This document shows, in pieces, positions 63,431-64,000 of a stretch of 64,000 bases of DNA. Every line of letters begins with the position of its first letter. Position 1 is the first letter of the stretch. The stretch is from assembly GCA_031963465.1 (NCBI GenBank), contig JASSUG010000001.1:372001-436000 (forward strand), in the 5' to 3' direction. The stretch comes from Mycoavidus cysteinexigens_B. Lineage in GTDB: Bacteria; Pseudomonadota; Gammaproteobacteria; Burkholderiales; Burkholderiaceae. Under the pieces are notes generated by a model. That model did not search any database and had not been told where the DNA came from. It saw nothing but the letters and a program-made list of their open reading frames with translations. The position numbers were made by a program, and so were the translations under genes.

Positions 63431-64000
63431 TTAGTGTTCATGTGCGGTAAGCCGTTCGATCAACTCGAGGAAGGCGCGGAGCCAGCTTTGTGCCTGGGCC
63501 GGAACGACAGTAGCAGTGCTGTATTCAAGCACTAATTCCAACGCCTCGCGGTTGGGGTAGGCGCTTAACAATAGGTCGAATTTTGCCTGGCCAAAAGAGA
63601 AATGGTCGTTCCCCTGTGGGGCGCAAGCGAGCCCGGTACTGCTTGTGCTCTGTTCCACGAGCTGTTCTAGCTCGGCCAGGGTGATGTTGGATAGGATGGC
63701 CTCGAGCGAGACCTTAGACTGGAAGCGGCTGCGGATTGCTGCAACCAGCCGTATCGCTGCGATGCTGTCTCCGCCTAGTGCTAGGAAACCGATATGCGGG
63801 TCCGATCCAGTCTCGCTCAGAATTTCCCGCCAGAGATGGGCGACCGTCCCGGAAGTAGTATCTTCCCGAACCGCCTGTTTCGCGTTGCTAGCTAAAAAGG
63901 AGGCGAGTGTTTCTCGGTCCACCTTGCCGTTGTGGGTGAGTGGTAAGGCAGGGCCCAGATGGACGAAGGTACCTGGAACCATGTAAGCGGGCAGTAGCTC
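63431..64000 (-). CDS. NRPS upstream subunit, C-terminal part (cut by window edge)
   Basis: The frame is open to the window end (reads ELLPAYMVPG...), so only the C-terminus is seen. In order: adenylation motif A10 with LTHNGKVDR holding the catalytic Lys, a carrier domain with LGGDSIAAIRL, and about 55 residues resembling only the last part of a condensation domain (KFDLLLSAYPNREALELVLEYS ... FLELIERLTAHE). The catalytic HHxxxDG half of that domain is missing. The stop is 11 bp before the next NRPS gene, which begins directly with an A domain, so the two probably work in sequence. Confidence 0.88.
   Translation of the reverse strand, partial: ELLPAYMVPGTFVHLGPALPLTHNGKVDRETLASFLASNAKQAVREDTTSGTVAHLWREILSETGSDPHIGFLALGGDSIAAIRLVAAIRSRFQSKVSLEAILSNITLAELEQLVEQSTSSTGLACAPQGNDHFSFGQAKFDLLLSAYPNREALELVLEYSTATVVPAQAQSWLRAFLELIERLTAHEH

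Overview
The window is a 64 kb piece of a betaproteobacterial chromosome of the Burkholderiaceae type. Gene order matches Burkholderia over long stretches: lptAB-hpf-ptsN-hprK-rapZ, yceD-rpmF-plsX-fabHDG-acpP-fabF, mucD-lepA-lepB-rnc-era-recO-pdxJ-acpS-nagZ, rpsF-priB-rpsR-rplI-dnaB and minCDE. Base composition is near even, well below free-living Burkholderia. Several genes expected inside these conserved blocks are absent (rpoN, rpoE-rseA-rseB, and the pair normally between rluC and sppA), and decayed mobile elements are present. Together with a nonribosomal peptide cluster this suggests a reduced, host-associated member of the family, such as a fungal endosymbiont of the Mycoavidus/Glomeribacter kind. 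That placement is inference.

Layout. 1-5 kb: LPS export genes, the nitrogen-PTS/HPr kinase/RapZ block and two small c-type cytochromes. 5-14 kb: hemA, an M24 aminopeptidase, a LuxR-type response regulator, a DUF2863 protein and RNase E, which carries a striking 18-bp minisatellite. 14-20 kb: rluC, sppA, a pocket of decayed mobile DNA (a frameshifted Rpn nuclease and an IS982-like transposase remnant), an RsmI-like methylase and maf. 20-26 kb: the fatty-acid synthesis cluster. 26-36 kb: a YgfX-like protein, the DegP/MucD protease, lepA, lepB, rnc, era, recO, pdxJ, acpS and nagZ. 36-40 kb: a secreted DUF3455 protein, efp with its rhamnosyltransferase earP, and a large low-complexity lipoprotein. 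40-51.5 kb: uvrC, pgsA, ybiT, the S6/PriB/S18/L9 operon, dnaB, a Pit phosphate transporter with its PhoU-like partner, and minCDE. 51.7-54.1 kb: tRNA-Leu(CAG), exbD-exbB-tonB and bfd, with a Fur-box-like site upstream of bfd.

54.3-64 kb holds the accessory region, all on the minus strand and running out of the window at its right end: the tail of one NRPS protein, a 2194-residue NRPS (A interrupted by a methyltransferase, PCP, C, A, PCP, TE), a small damaged reading frame, a truncated alpha-oxoamine synthase fragment, a YqcI/YcgG-family protein (the family of the heme N-hydroxylase GntA) and a LamG/concanavalin-like protein. The methyltransferase sits between adenylation core motifs a2 and a3, an arrangement linked to side-chain methylation. 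The final module has a glycine-like specificity code. An N-hydroxylase-type protein plus a lectin-like protein beside an interrupted-A-domain NRPS is the best candidate here for an undescribed system.
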